Source: Desulfobacterales bacterium
Lineage (GTDB): Bacteria > Desulfobacterota > Desulfobacteria > Desulfobacterales > JAEINQ01
DNA: 64,000 nt
Direction: 5' to 3'
Assembly: GCA_016342285.1 (NCBI GenBank)
Contig: JAEINQ010000004.1
Coordinates: forward strand, 62,001-126,000
This document shows, one piece after another, positions 55,586 through 63,370 of this stretch (its first letter is position 1; each line of letters begins with the position of its first letter). The notes below the pieces were generated by a model. It did no database searches, had not been told where the DNA came from, and saw only the letters and a program-made list of their open reading frames with translations. The translations under genes and the position numbers were made by a program.

Positions 55586-56325
55586 GAGTCGGTTTCCCTG
55601 TCCATGCACACCCGGCAGGGCAGTCGGACGCCGAAGCGTTCGGCCTCTTTCACCGTCTCAGCCGGAGGCCCGTCACGCACAACCCGGCCGCCGGCCATGA
55701 AAATCAATCGGTCGGCAAAGCGCAGGACTTTTTCCAGGGCGTGGGTGGTGAGCACCAGGGTTCGGCCCCTGTGGTGCAGGTCGACAATCCTGGCAAGCAC
55801 CTGACCGACACCGGCATAATCGAGGTTGGCGAAGGGTTCGTCAAAAACCAGGATCTGGGGTTCCATGGCCAGGACACCGGCGATGGCAAGTCGTCGCTTT
55901 TCGCCGCCCGACAGGGCGTGGGTCCCATGATGGCGCATTTTTTCAAGGCCCACGGCCCCAAGGGCCGCATCGACCCGGCGGGCAATCTCTTCCCGGGAGA
56001 GTTTCAGGTTCTCCGGACCGAAGGCCACATCGTCGGCAACGGTCTCTCCCACGATCTGGCTCTCGGTGTCTTGAAAGACCATGCCGACCCGCTGCCGGGC
56101 ACCGGCCAGATCATCGAACACCGGCACCGATGCCAGGCGGACCTCGCCGGACTCGGGCCGAATTAGACCGTTTAGATGGCGCAACAAGGTCGTCTTGCCG
56201 GATCCGTTGGCCCCGGCAATGACCGTAAAACTCCCCGCTTCAATGGCCAGATTAATACCGGCAAGGCCCACGGTCCCATTGGCAAAGCGGTAGGAAAGAT
56301 TTTCGATTTCGATGAGGGGAGCCAT
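55573..56325 (-). CDS. bioM: ECF transporter ATP-binding protein (BioM-like)
   Basis: 250 aa. Walker A GANGSGKTT (38-46), Q-loop VFQDTESQIVGETVADDVAF with the EcfA-type Gln, signature LSGGEKRRLAIAG, Walker B ILVFDEPFA and H-loop TTHALEKV. It powers the ECF complex as a homodimer. It lies downstream of bioY with a 598-bp repeat-filled gap, and overlaps bioN by 13 bp. Confidence 0.9.
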   Translation of the reverse strand: MAPLIEIENLSYRFANGTVGLAGINLAIEAGSFTVIAGANGSGKTTLLRHLNGLIRPESGEVRLASVPVFDDLAGARQRVGMVFQDTESQIVGETVADDVAFGPENLKLSREEIARRVDAALGAVGLEKMRHHGTHALSGGEKRRLAIAGVLAMEPQILVFDEPFANLDYAGVGQVLARIVDLHHRGRTLVLTTHALEKVLRFADRLIFMAGGRVVRDGPPAETVKEAERFGVRLPCRVCMDRETDSWLN

Positions 56326-56923
56326 GAAAGGCGAGTCCAGGGTTATGGGTTATGGGTTATGGGAAATTGACGAATTGGCGGATTGACGGATTGGCGGATT
56401 GACGGATTGGCGGATTGGCGGATTGGCGGATTGGCGGATTGGCGGATTGGCGGATTGACGGATTGGCGGATTGGCGGATTGGCGGATTGGCGGATTGACG
56501 GATTGACGGATTGACGGATTGACGAATCCAGGCATCCACATTCCGGTGGTTGTATCATGGGCGCCCCCATCCCCCATCCCCCAATCCCACTTCCCCCATC
56601 CCGCATCCCCCATCCAGCATCCCGCATCCAGTATCCAGTATCCAGCATCCAGCATCCCCCATCCAGCATCCAGCATCCAGCATCCAGCGTCCAGCGTCCA
56701 GCGTCCAGCATCCAGCATCCAGCGTCCAGCGTCCCGCATCCAGCATCCAGTATCCAGCGTCCAGCATCCAGCATCCAGCGTCCAGCGCCCAGCATCCAGC
56801 ATCCAGCATCCAGCATCCAGTATCCAGTATCCAGTATCCAGCATCCAGCATCCAGTATCCAGCGTCCAGTATCCAGCGTCCAGTATCCAGCGTCCAGCGT
56901 CCCGCATCCAGTATCCAGGCTTG
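56326..56923. other. Repeat-filled spacer inside the biotin operon
   Basis: 598 bases between bioY and bioM. Almost all of it is two tandem arrays (see the next two entries); the remaining gap around 56530-56560 is unique sequence. Open frames that cross it on both strands are artefacts of the repeats. Confidence 0.85.
56372..56527. repeat. Tandem array of 8-bp GGATTGGC/GGATTGAC units
   Basis: About 19 units of an 8-bp word with variation only at one or two positions (GGATTGGC, GGATTGAC). The same unit appears at 14942-15035. Confidence 0.9.
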
Positions 56924-56925
56924 TC
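56562..56925. repeat. Tandem array of 7-bp ATCCAGC-type units
   Basis: About 50 units of a 7-bp word (ATCCAGC, ATCCAGT, GTCCAGC, GTCCCGC, ATCCCCC, ATCCCGC). Variants are mixed in an irregular order. The array ends against the bioY stop codon region (56924). Confidence 0.9.
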
Positions 56926-57487
56926 ACCCCACCACCTCGACCCCGGTTCCCTGGCGATTCATTATCGGCCGCAGGGTCCGCGCCACTGGAATGGCGGCGG
57001 CAATCTTCAACACGTCTCCCGGCAGAAAAGGGATCATTCCGACGGTCAGCGCCTGGGTCCAATCCATGGCTGTTACCCCCCGCAGCCAGGGCACCCCGCA
57101 GGCATAGACAATAATGGTTCCGCATATCAGGGCCAGCAGGTCGCCGCCGGCCTTCCGACCAAGTCTCTCCGACAAGGCGCCCACCACCCAGACCGCCGGC
57201 AGATAACCGAAAAGATAGCCTCCGGTGGGTCCAAAGAGTCGCCCGAGACCACCCGTGGCGCCGGCAAACACCGGCAGTCCGCAGGCGCCGGCCAGCAGAT
57301 AGACACCGACACTGAAAAGCCCCCACCGGCTGCCCAGCAACAGGCCGGTCAGCAGAACGAAGAAATTCTGCAAAACAATGGGCACCGGTCCCAGGGGAAC
57401 GGCCAAAAACGCCCCTGCCGTGATCAGAGCGCCAAACAGGGCGCTGTAGACGGTCATCTGAAGTGGATCATCAAAGGATGGTTTCAT
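56924..57487 (-). CDS. bioY: Biotin ECF transporter S component BioY
   Basis: 187 aa from the ATG at 57487 (MKPSFDDPLQMTVYSALFGA); a start 39 bases upstream is open but not supported. Six membrane segments and the BioY landmarks VPLGPVPIVLQNFFVLLTGL, GPTGGYLFGYLPA and FLPGDVLKIAAA are present, with the GxG biotin-pocket Gly and Asp in PGDVLK. It imports biotin with BioM/BioN. The C-terminal end runs to the 7-bp repeat array. birA lies about 150 bp upstream. Confidence 0.92.
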   Translation of the reverse strand: MKPSFDDPLQMTVYSALFGALITAGAFLAVPLGPVPIVLQNFFVLLTGLLLGSRWGLFSVGVYLLAGACGLPVFAGATGGLGRLFGPTGGYLFGYLPAVWVVGALSERLGRKAGGDLLALICGTIIVYACGVPWLRGVTAMDWTQALTVGMIPFLPGDVLKIAAAIPVARTLRPIMNRQGTGVEVVG

Positions 57488-57518
57488 GAATAAAGTCCTG
57501 TCTATAATTAAAGAATCC

Positions 57519-57592
57519 ACGCGCACAGGATGTGGCCTTGGTTGCCCTGAAAAGGGTAGCGATACTTCGCTTCCAGTTCAAAATGCCTTATT
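57519..57592 (+). repeat. Dispersed repeat shared with 61291-61366
   Basis: CCACGCGCACAGGATGTGGC ... GCGATACTTCGCTTCCAGTT CAAAATGCCTTA here matches CCACGTCCCGAGGATGTGGC ... GCGATACGTTGCTTCCAGTT CGAAATGCCTTA near 61291-61366 with conserved ends. The middle has AAAGGG-type variation. Confidence 0.55.
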
Positions 57593-57637
57593 TTCGGTTC
57601 GGCCGGATCTTTTCAAGCGGCCGAACCGGAAATAAGG
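57586..57637. terminator. Bidirectional terminator-like palindrome after birA
   Basis: CCTTATTTTCGGTTCGGCCG (from 57586) pairs with CGGCCGAACCGGAAATAAGG (ending 57637) around a 12-nt loop. A nearly perfect 20-bp stem with T-rich ends starts directly at the birA stop. Confidence 0.7.
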
Positions 57638-58561
57638 TCAGACATGAAAACAGTCGCCGTAGATCACGGTCTTGACGCTGCCGTCGGCCGTCTCCACCAA
57701 CAGGGCGCCGTTGGCGTCCACATCCCGGGCGATCCCCTCGGTGGTCTCGCGGCCGGTGACGATTTTTACGTGCCGGTTCAGTGTGATGCTATAGGGTTTC
57801 CACCGGGCAACGACCCCATCGAGGTCATCGGCTTCCAGCCCTGCCTCGAAACGGTCCAGGAAAGCCGCCAGCAGATCCCGACGGTTCACACGGTGTCCCA
57901 GGAGGCGGGCAATGGAGGTGGCGCCCGGCTCCCGGACCGTTGGATCGTTGTTTACATTGATGCCGATGCCGATATTGACAAAGGTAACCAGGTCACCCTC
58001 GGCCTCCAACTCGGAGAGCATGCCGGAAAGCTTTTTGCCGTCCACCAGAATATCGTTGGGCCACTTCACCCGGGCGTCGATACCGTAAAGGGCTTCCAGG
58101 GTTTGGGCCAGGGCCAGGGAAGCCGAAAAATTGAGACGATAGCTCAAAAACGCCGGTATAAGGGGACGCAGGATCAGGGTGAAGTAGAGCCCGCCGGGGG
58201 CGGAATCCCATGGCCGCCTGAGCCGGCCCCGCCCCTGGGCCTGGGTCTCAGCGATGACAACCCCCCGGTCAGGCCACCCCTTTCGGGCCAGGGCCCGGGC
58301 CATGTCCATGGTGGACGCGGCTTGGGCCGCATGGTGAATGCGGGCCTCCCGTCCGGGAAATTCCCAGGGAAAGAGCGCATCGGTTTCAGCGGTCAGGGTA
58401 TACCCGTTGGCGGAACTGGTGATGGCGTACCCCAATTCCTGGAGCTTGCGAATATGCTTCCAGACCGACACCCTGGAAACACCGATCCGCTCACTCAGGT
58501 CCTCTCCGGATATCGTTTCGCCGGCCCGGTTGCGTAAAAGATGAAGAATTTTTTCTTTCAT
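57638..58561 (-). CDS. birA: BirA bifunctional biotin ligase / biotin operon repressor
   Basis: 307 aa. Residues 1-60 hold a helix-turn-helix (DLSERIGVSRVSVWKHIRKL), so this is the repressor type, not a short ligase. The catalytic domain carries the biotinyl-AMP loop GRGRLRRPW (110-118), VKWPNDILVDGKKLSGML and the C-terminal SH3-like part. It biotinylates the acyl-carrier of biotin carboxylases and represses biotin genes when biotin-AMP is bound. The uptake genes bioY-bioM-bioN follow on the same strand. Confidence 0.93.
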   Translation of the reverse strand: MKEKILHLLRNRAGETISGEDLSERIGVSRVSVWKHIRKLQELGYAITSSANGYTLTAETDALFPWEFPGREARIHHAAQAASTMDMARALARKGWPDRGVVIAETQAQGRGRLRRPWDSAPGGLYFTLILRPLIPAFLSYRLNFSASLALAQTLEALYGIDARVKWPNDILVDGKKLSGMLSELEAEGDLVTFVNIGIGINVNNDPTVREPGATSIARLLGHRVNRRDLLAAFLDRFEAGLEADDLDGVVARWKPYSITLNRHVKIVTGRETTEGIARDVDANGALLVETADGSVKTVIYGDCFHV

Positions 58562-58592
58562 GGATCCCTTTCGTTACCCATATTGAATTCAG

Positions 58593-58602
58593 TGGTTAAC
58601 CA
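58593..58602. promoter_or_regulatory. TGGTTAACCA palindrome upstream of birA
   Basis: A 10-bp perfect palindrome just upstream of the birA start. It resembles one half of a biotin operator word (GTTAAC-type) but a full TTGTxAACC-N15-GGTTxACAA site is not present, so its role is uncertain. Confidence 0.2.
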
Positions 58603-58832
58603 ATTTTTGTTTCATTGTCAATCCCCGCTTTGTCAAGAGACCCAAATTGACTTAACCGGTGGCATCGGGTATGATGTTACCGGTTCCGTTTGCCCGCCAT
58701 AATCGATCGCCATCCAATGGACCAGACCATCGTCATTCATTCCGCCAGATCCATGGCTGTGGCCACTGTCGCCCTGCTTTTTTGCCTATTCCAGGACTGG
58801 CTTTTTCGAAAACAAATCTAAGGCAGGTCATC

Positions 58833-59153
58833 ATGGAAAGCGCCGACTGCAAAAAACCGGAGCGAAGGGATCATTTTCGGATCGTCTACTCGCCAAAGAG
58901 CCGTCCCATCCTCAAGGTCAAGGATCAGCGATTCGAAGTGGTAGACATCTCCGAAAGCGGTCTGAAGGCGTTAAACCGTGCCGGACGTCGTCTGGATTCG
59001 GACTGGATCCGGCTGACAGCCGTCTTTCTGGAAGGAGAGCACATTGACCTGATCGGCAAGATCGTCTGGGCCGAAGGGGATGAATTCGGCCTCCGGCTGA
59101 AGAATTTCTTCCCCGCCACCGTCATCAATAAAGAAAAAAAGCGGGGGGCGTAA
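58833..59153 (+). CDS. PilZ domain protein (second)
   Basis: 106 aa from the ATG at 58833; the open frame to 58659 has no family support. The PilZ motifs are ERRDHFRI (R-x3-R) and DISESGLK (D-x-S-x-x-G), both intact, so cyclic-di-GMP binding is likely. The C-terminal tail is basic (KKRGA). It is a stand-alone single-domain protein, not near obvious targets. Confidence 0.8.
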   Translation: MESADCKKPERRDHFRIVYSPKSRPILKVKDQRFEVVDISESGLKALNRAGRRLDSDWIRLTAVFLEGEHIDLIGKIVWAEGDEFGLRLKNFFPATVINKEKKRGA

Positions 59154-59162
59154 GCGACAGCC

Positions 59163-59215
59163 AAGCGCCCTTAAGGAGGGCTAAATTTCCAATACCCAAT
59201 GTTCAATGTTCAATG
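59163..59215 (+). repeat. Fragment of the modular element
   Basis: CGCCCTTAAGGAGGGC and TTTCCAATACCCAATGTTC words after the PilZ stop match the left module and word block of the modular element; no core module is present. Confidence 0.5.
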
Positions 59216-59221
59216 ACGGCA

Positions 59222-60682
59222 TCACCGGCCCCCGATCACATCGAGCAACCGTTCGTGAATATTGTCGAAGCCGCCGTTGCTCATGATGAGCACCAGGTCG
59301 CCGGGCACGGCCCGATCGGCCACAAAGTCGATGATCGCCTCGGTATCCTCGAAAAAGTGGGCATCAAGGCCTCTTTTCTTCAAGTCCGAAACCAGCTTCC
59401 GGGAAGAAAACCGTTCACCCTCGGGAATTTTGTCCAATAGCGACGGCTCGCGGATGCAGACCAGATCGGCACCGTCAAACACCGCCGGATAGACGTCCTG
59501 GAAAACACGTCGCATGCTGGAATTGGTGCGCGGCTCGAATACGGCGATGACCTGACCGGCCGGGTAAAAGGGCCGCACGGCCCGAACGGTTTCACGCACC
59601 GCCGTGGGGTGATGGGCAAAATCGTCCATCACCGTGACCCCGTTTTTCATCCCCCTGACTTCCTGGCGCCGCCGAACGCCGGCAAACGACTCCATGCCTC
59701 GGGCGATTTGCTCGGGGGTCAGGCCCAGATCGGCACAAACGGCGATCACCGCCAGGGCATTGTGCAGGTTGTGCCGGCCGACCATGGGGGTCTGGAACCG
59801 ATGAAAGTGCCGGCGGTCAAAATAGACATCAAAGACGGTTCGGGGTGGCTCGATTCGCACCTCCCCCAATTGCCATGAAGACGCGGCCGCTTCGCCGTAT
59901 CGAAGGATCCGGCCCGGCCGGTTTCGAACCAGGGCGTTGATGTTGGCATCGGCGTCAAAGGCGGCCAGCAGACGTTCAGGCGCCATGGCGTCGATAAACC
60001 GGCCAAAAGCGCCAATCACATGGTCCAGGTCGCGGTAGATATCGGCATGGTCGAACTCCACGCTGGTCAAAATTGCCGCGGTCGGCGGATAATGGAGGAA
60101 CTTGGGGCCTTTGTCGAAAAAGGCCGTATCGTACTCGTCCCCTTCCAACACCAGGTGCGGTCCCTGGCCCAGCCGGTAGTTGCAGTCGAAGTTTTTTAAA
60201 ATACCACCGATCATAAAGGACGGATCGAGGCCCGCTGCGAAAAGCACCCAGGCCAGCAGCGAACTGGTGGTGGTTTTGCCGTGGGTCCCGGTCACCACCA
60301 GACTCTTTTTTCCCGCGGCGAAAAACCGGTTGACCGCCTGGGGCATGGAAGAAAAGGCAAGCCCCAGGCGGATCATTTGCTGCACCTCGGGATTGTCCCG
60401 TCGAACGGTATTTCCCACCACTACCAGATCCGGCTCATGGGACAGGTGCTCGGCGGAAAACCCGCTGTTGGCCTCAATCCCCCGCTCGGCAAGAAAGGTG
60501 CTCATGGGGGGATAGACGTTCTGGTCCGAGCCGGTCACCCGCATACCCAGATCCCGCAGCATGCTCGCCAGGGCGCCCATGGCCGTACCGCAAACGGCGA
60601 TCAGATGGACCGACGCCACGGTTTTCGGAATCCGGTTCAGGCGGAGATCAATTTCTAATTCGGTTGGGGAATCCATCGGCAA
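59222..60682 (-). CDS. mpl: UDP-N-acetylmuramate:L-alanyl-gamma-D-glutamyl-meso-diaminopimelate ligase
   Basis: 486 aa. Mpl joins recycled tripeptide to UDP-MurNAc in murein recycling. Mur ligase landmarks: LIAVCGTAMGALASMLRDLG (Rossmann), P-loop GTHGKTTTSSLLAW (132-145), DEYDTAFFDKGPKFLHY (a Mpl-specific acidic loop), MVGRHNLHNALAVIA and FAHHPTAVRETV. The whole chain is present. This indicates a diaminopimelate-type Gram-negative wall. Confidence 0.93.
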   Translation of the reverse strand: MPMDSPTELEIDLRLNRIPKTVASVHLIAVCGTAMGALASMLRDLGMRVTGSDQNVYPPMSTFLAERGIEANSGFSAEHLSHEPDLVVVGNTVRRDNPEVQQMIRLGLAFSSMPQAVNRFFAAGKKSLVVTGTHGKTTTSSLLAWVLFAAGLDPSFMIGGILKNFDCNYRLGQGPHLVLEGDEYDTAFFDKGPKFLHYPPTAAILTSVEFDHADIYRDLDHVIGAFGRFIDAMAPERLLAAFDADANINALVRNRPGRILRYGEAAASSWQLGEVRIEPPRTVFDVYFDRRHFHRFQTPMVGRHNLHNALAVIAVCADLGLTPEQIARGMESFAGVRRRQEVRGMKNGVTVMDDFAHHPTAVRETVRAVRPFYPAGQVIAVFEPRTNSSMRRVFQDVYPAVFDGADLVCIREPSLLDKIPEGERFSSRKLVSDLKKRGLDAHFFEDTEAIIDFVADRAVPGDLVLIMSNGGFDNIHERLLDVIGGR

Positions 60683-60715
60683 ATATCACTCGTCTCGGCT
60701 GTGGCGATCCCCGAA

Positions 60716-61114
60716 TCAAGCATCAAAGGACATAAAGAGCTGTTCATTCTGCCCGTCGATTTCCGGGCCGGCATTGTTCCAGTCATAAATGCGGCAGGCA
60801 TCGGTATCACTGGAAGGCAGCGAACACCCGATAAAGGGCATGATCGGATCCCCTGCCACGGATTTGAAGTTTACCATCAGCGCCGTATCCAGAGGCAGCC
60901 GATCGAGTTCCAACAACTGGACGAGATAAATCCGGCACATGCCTTCGAAAAAGTCGCGATCTTTGCGGTACAGTGCGATGCGTTCACGGAATCCTTCCAG
61001 CGCCGAATCCAGGCCGGTCGCCTCAAGGATCATCTGGAACTCGCCATGGCGTCGGTCGTTCTCAGCCACTTCCTCCTGGTTGGTCATGTGAATGAAATGC
61101 CCGATGAATATCAT
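60716..61114 (-). CDS. Conserved small protein of unknown function
   Basis: 132 aa from the ATG at 61114 (MIFIGHFIHMTNQEEVAEND), with AGGA eight bases upstream; the longer frame lacks support. Mostly helical (RHGEFQMILEATGLDSALEG), with two Cys (MCRIYL, IGCSLP, plus DACRIY). It has a DNA-mimic-like acidic start but no motif I can name. It lies just downstream on the same strand as, and 33 bp from, mpl on the opposite end of the spacer. Confidence 0.65.
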   Translation of the reverse strand: MIFIGHFIHMTNQEEVAENDRRHGEFQMILEATGLDSALEGFRERIALYRKDRDFFEGMCRIYLVQLLELDRLPLDTALMVNFKSVAGDPIMPFIGCSLPSSDTDACRIYDWNNAGPEIDGQNEQLFMSFDA

Positions 61115-61942
61115 GTATGAGTCCTTTCTCGATCGTGGTTGTGCGGCGGACCGCGATGGACCGCCGGGGCGCCTTTCCCATACCACAGGTCCCCCTCGGC
61201 CCACAATCCCCCTGTCAGGGGGACCAATCCAACCCACTGCCCCTTGACCGGTCGCTCCAGGCTAATATAACGTGATTTAGACCTGAAGGGTCCACGTCCC
61301 GAGGATGTGGCATTGGAACGCCCCTAAAAAAGGGCTGCGATACGTTGCTTCCAGTTCGAAATGCCTTAAATGTCTAAATTGCCCAAAGCAAGCCTCCACC
61401 CGCAGAGCGGGTGGCCTCAGGAGGCCCTGCTTAGGAGGACTTAATGTCCAATATCCAATTTTCAATTCTGGTTCCTCGCTATTTCGTGTGGGAGGCCAGG
61501 AGGGTGCCTTCTCGCGGCCCGAAAAACTCGTCGCCAAGGGCCCATAACCCCGGACAGCGCCCTTTTTCAGTAGAAAAGGCTGATATTTTGGCTTGTTAAG
61601 AAGCATTTGCGGCTGGGCTGGGTTCTGTCCGGGGCAACGGGCCCTAAGCGGCTCAGACAGTTCCGAGCCGCGAGAAGGCACCCTTCTGGCCTTGGCCGGC
61701 ACCGTTTTACCCATATGAAACAGCGAAGAGCCTCAATTCTCAATGTTCAAGGAAGGTATTCTACCATTTTAGCCGTTTAAAAAAATTGGCAGAGCGGTGC
61801 GACTCCACACTTGAGCATTGGAAATTGAGTATTGGAAATTGGATATTCACGGTAGTCGTTCTCGCCGAAACGGAGAGAACCTCTTCCGGATTCACCCCCA
61901 TAGGTAGTGGCTTTACTTCAGAGAAAAAAAAGGAGGCTCGCC
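61115..61942. repeat. Repeat-rich spacer with split modular element
   Basis: About 830 bases without a gene. It holds the dispersed repeat (61291-61366), a left module (CCACCCGCAGAGCGGGTGG, 61395-61413) and word block (to 61469), the 263-bp fold-back insertion (61470-61732), then the rest of the modular element (core 61751-61810, right-end 61855-61920). Confidence 0.8.
61470..61732. mobile_element. 263-bp fold-back (MITE-like) insertion with 8-bp target duplication
   Basis: The termini are GGTTCCTCGCTATTTCGTGT (61470 on) and, inverted, CATATGAAACAGCGAAGAGCC (ending 61732), 23-bp imperfect repeats. Inner pairs GGCCAGGAGGGTGCCTTCTC / GAGAAGGCACCCTTCTGGCC and CCCCGGACAG / CTGTCCGGGG make most of the element self-complementary. 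TCAATTCT flanks it on both sides (61462-61469, 61733-61740). It carries no gene and needs a transposase in trans. Confidence 0.8.
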
Positions 61943-63163
61943 ATGCCGGAATTCAACCCAGATCATGCCATGTGGGCGGTCCGCCGGGAATTCGGTGAGC
62001 ATGGCGGCGTGACCCCGTCAATTTCGAGATCATCGACATTTACCGTCATGGACCCGGCCATCATGCCGGAAATCTTCGACGGCCTTCGGGGGCCGGACAA
62101 GGGCGGCTGTTTCCTCTACAGCCGTCATTTCAACCCCACCGTGGACATTCTCGCGCGATACCTGGCTGCCATGGAAGATACGGAAGCGGCCGTTTGCACG
62201 GCCAGCGGCATGGCCGCCATCGCCTGCGCGCTGCTTCAAACATGCGGCAGCGGCGATCACATCGTCGCCAGCGATACCGTCTACGGCGGCACCCACGCCC
62301 TTTTGGGGGAACTGCTGCCGGAGATGGCCATCACCACCACGTTTGTGGACATCACGGATATGACGGCCGTCAAGGCAGCCATTCGCCCCGAATCAAAGGT
62401 CATTTACACCGAAACCCTGGGCAATCCGACCCTAAAGGTGGCCGACCTGAACGCCCTGAGCCGCCTGGCCAATGGCCACGGTCTTCTTCTGGTGGTGGAC
62501 AACACGTTTTCCCCCATGATGATCACTCCGGCCAGACACGGGGCCCATGTGGTCATCCATTCCCTGACCAAATTCATCAACGGCGCCAGCGATCTGATCG
62601 CCGGCGTTATCTGCTCGGACAAAGAGATGGCCAATCGGTTCATGGATCTGCACCGGGGCAGGGTCATGCTTCTGGGCCCCACCATGGATCCCCGGTCGGC
62701 CTTCGACCTGATTCAGCGCCTGCCGTCTTTGGCCATGCGGATGCGAGAACACAGCCGCCGAGCCATGGCCATGGCCAAGCGGCTGGAAGTCATGGGGGTA
62801 GCGGTGGTCTACCCGGGCCTTTCGACCCATCCCCAACACCGGTTGCTCACCGGCATATGCAATCCCGGGTACGGCTATGGCGGCATTTTGACCATCGACT
62901 GCCAAACGCGGGAAAAGGCCGAAGCCCTGATGGCCTTTCTTCAGAATCGGGAACAATTCGGCTTCATCGCCGTTTCACTGGGTTACTTCGATACCCTGAT
63001 GTCCTGTTCGGGATCTTCAACATCGTCGGAAATTCCCCCGGAAGACCAGTCACGAATGGGGCTCTCGCCGGGGCTGGTACGAATTTCCGTCGGTTATACC
63101 GGCGACCTTTCCCAGCGGATGCTGCAATTGGAAAACGCCATAAAAAAGATCGGTCTGGCATAG
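61943..63163 (+). CDS. Cys/Met-metabolism PLP-dependent enzyme (methionine gamma-lyase-like)
   Basis: 406 aa from the ATG at 61943, which follows AGGAGG. PLP-fold type I: YSRHFNPTVDILARYLAAME (phosphate region Arg-Tyr), CTASGMAAIACAL, TLGNPTLKVAD, VVDNTFSPM and the Schiff-base Lys at about residue 210 in HSLTKFINGASD. Relatives are cystathionine gamma-synthase, gamma-lyases and O-acetylhomoserine sulfhydrylases; the exact reaction cannot be fixed. The stretch VSLGYFDTLMSCSGSSTSSE replaces the usual GGVESLIEHPASMTHA, so substrate use may differ. Confidence 0.8.
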   Translation: MPEFNPDHAMWAVRREFGEHGGVTPSISRSSTFTVMDPAIMPEIFDGLRGPDKGGCFLYSRHFNPTVDILARYLAAMEDTEAAVCTASGMAAIACALLQTCGSGDHIVASDTVYGGTHALLGELLPEMAITTTFVDITDMTAVKAAIRPESKVIYTETLGNPTLKVADLNALSRLANGHGLLLVVDNTFSPMMITPARHGAHVVIHSLTKFINGASDLIAGVICSDKEMANRFMDLHRGRVMLLGPTMDPRSAFDLIQRLPSLAMRMREHSRRAMAMAKRLEVMGVAVVYPGLSTHPQHRLLTGICNPGYGYGGILTIDCQTREKAEALMAFLQNREQFGFIAVSLGYFDTLMSCSGSSTSSEIPPEDQSRMGLSPGLVRISVGYTGDLSQRMLQLENAIKKIGLA

Positions 63164-63370
63164 CCCTGCCACGGCTATTTTTTTCTGCCCTGGCGCTGCC
63201 CGAAACCGCACTTATCCGTTTTGCCTTGACCTCAGCAAGTCTTTTTCGTATGCATCTAATTGATTCGGCAAGCAAAATCGCTTATATTCCGGCTGAGTCC
63301 TCATATTTTCCAAATCATGTGCGGCAAAATTGGTATGCGCATACCTGTCACAGCCCGGAAAGGTTGAGGC

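Noticed and set aside
56562..56925. CRISPR array
   Set aside because: Unit is only 7 bp with no spacers of uniform length and no cas genes nearby.
56519..57493. Frames of 324 and 327 aa across the tandem arrays and bioY
   Set aside because: Pro/Ser or Trp/Asp-rich runs are translations of 7-bp and 8-bp repeats (7-mer arrays stay open in all frames); BioY explains the rest.
58593..58602. BirA operator
   Set aside because: Only a 10-bp palindrome without the spaced second half-site; kept as a weak site only.
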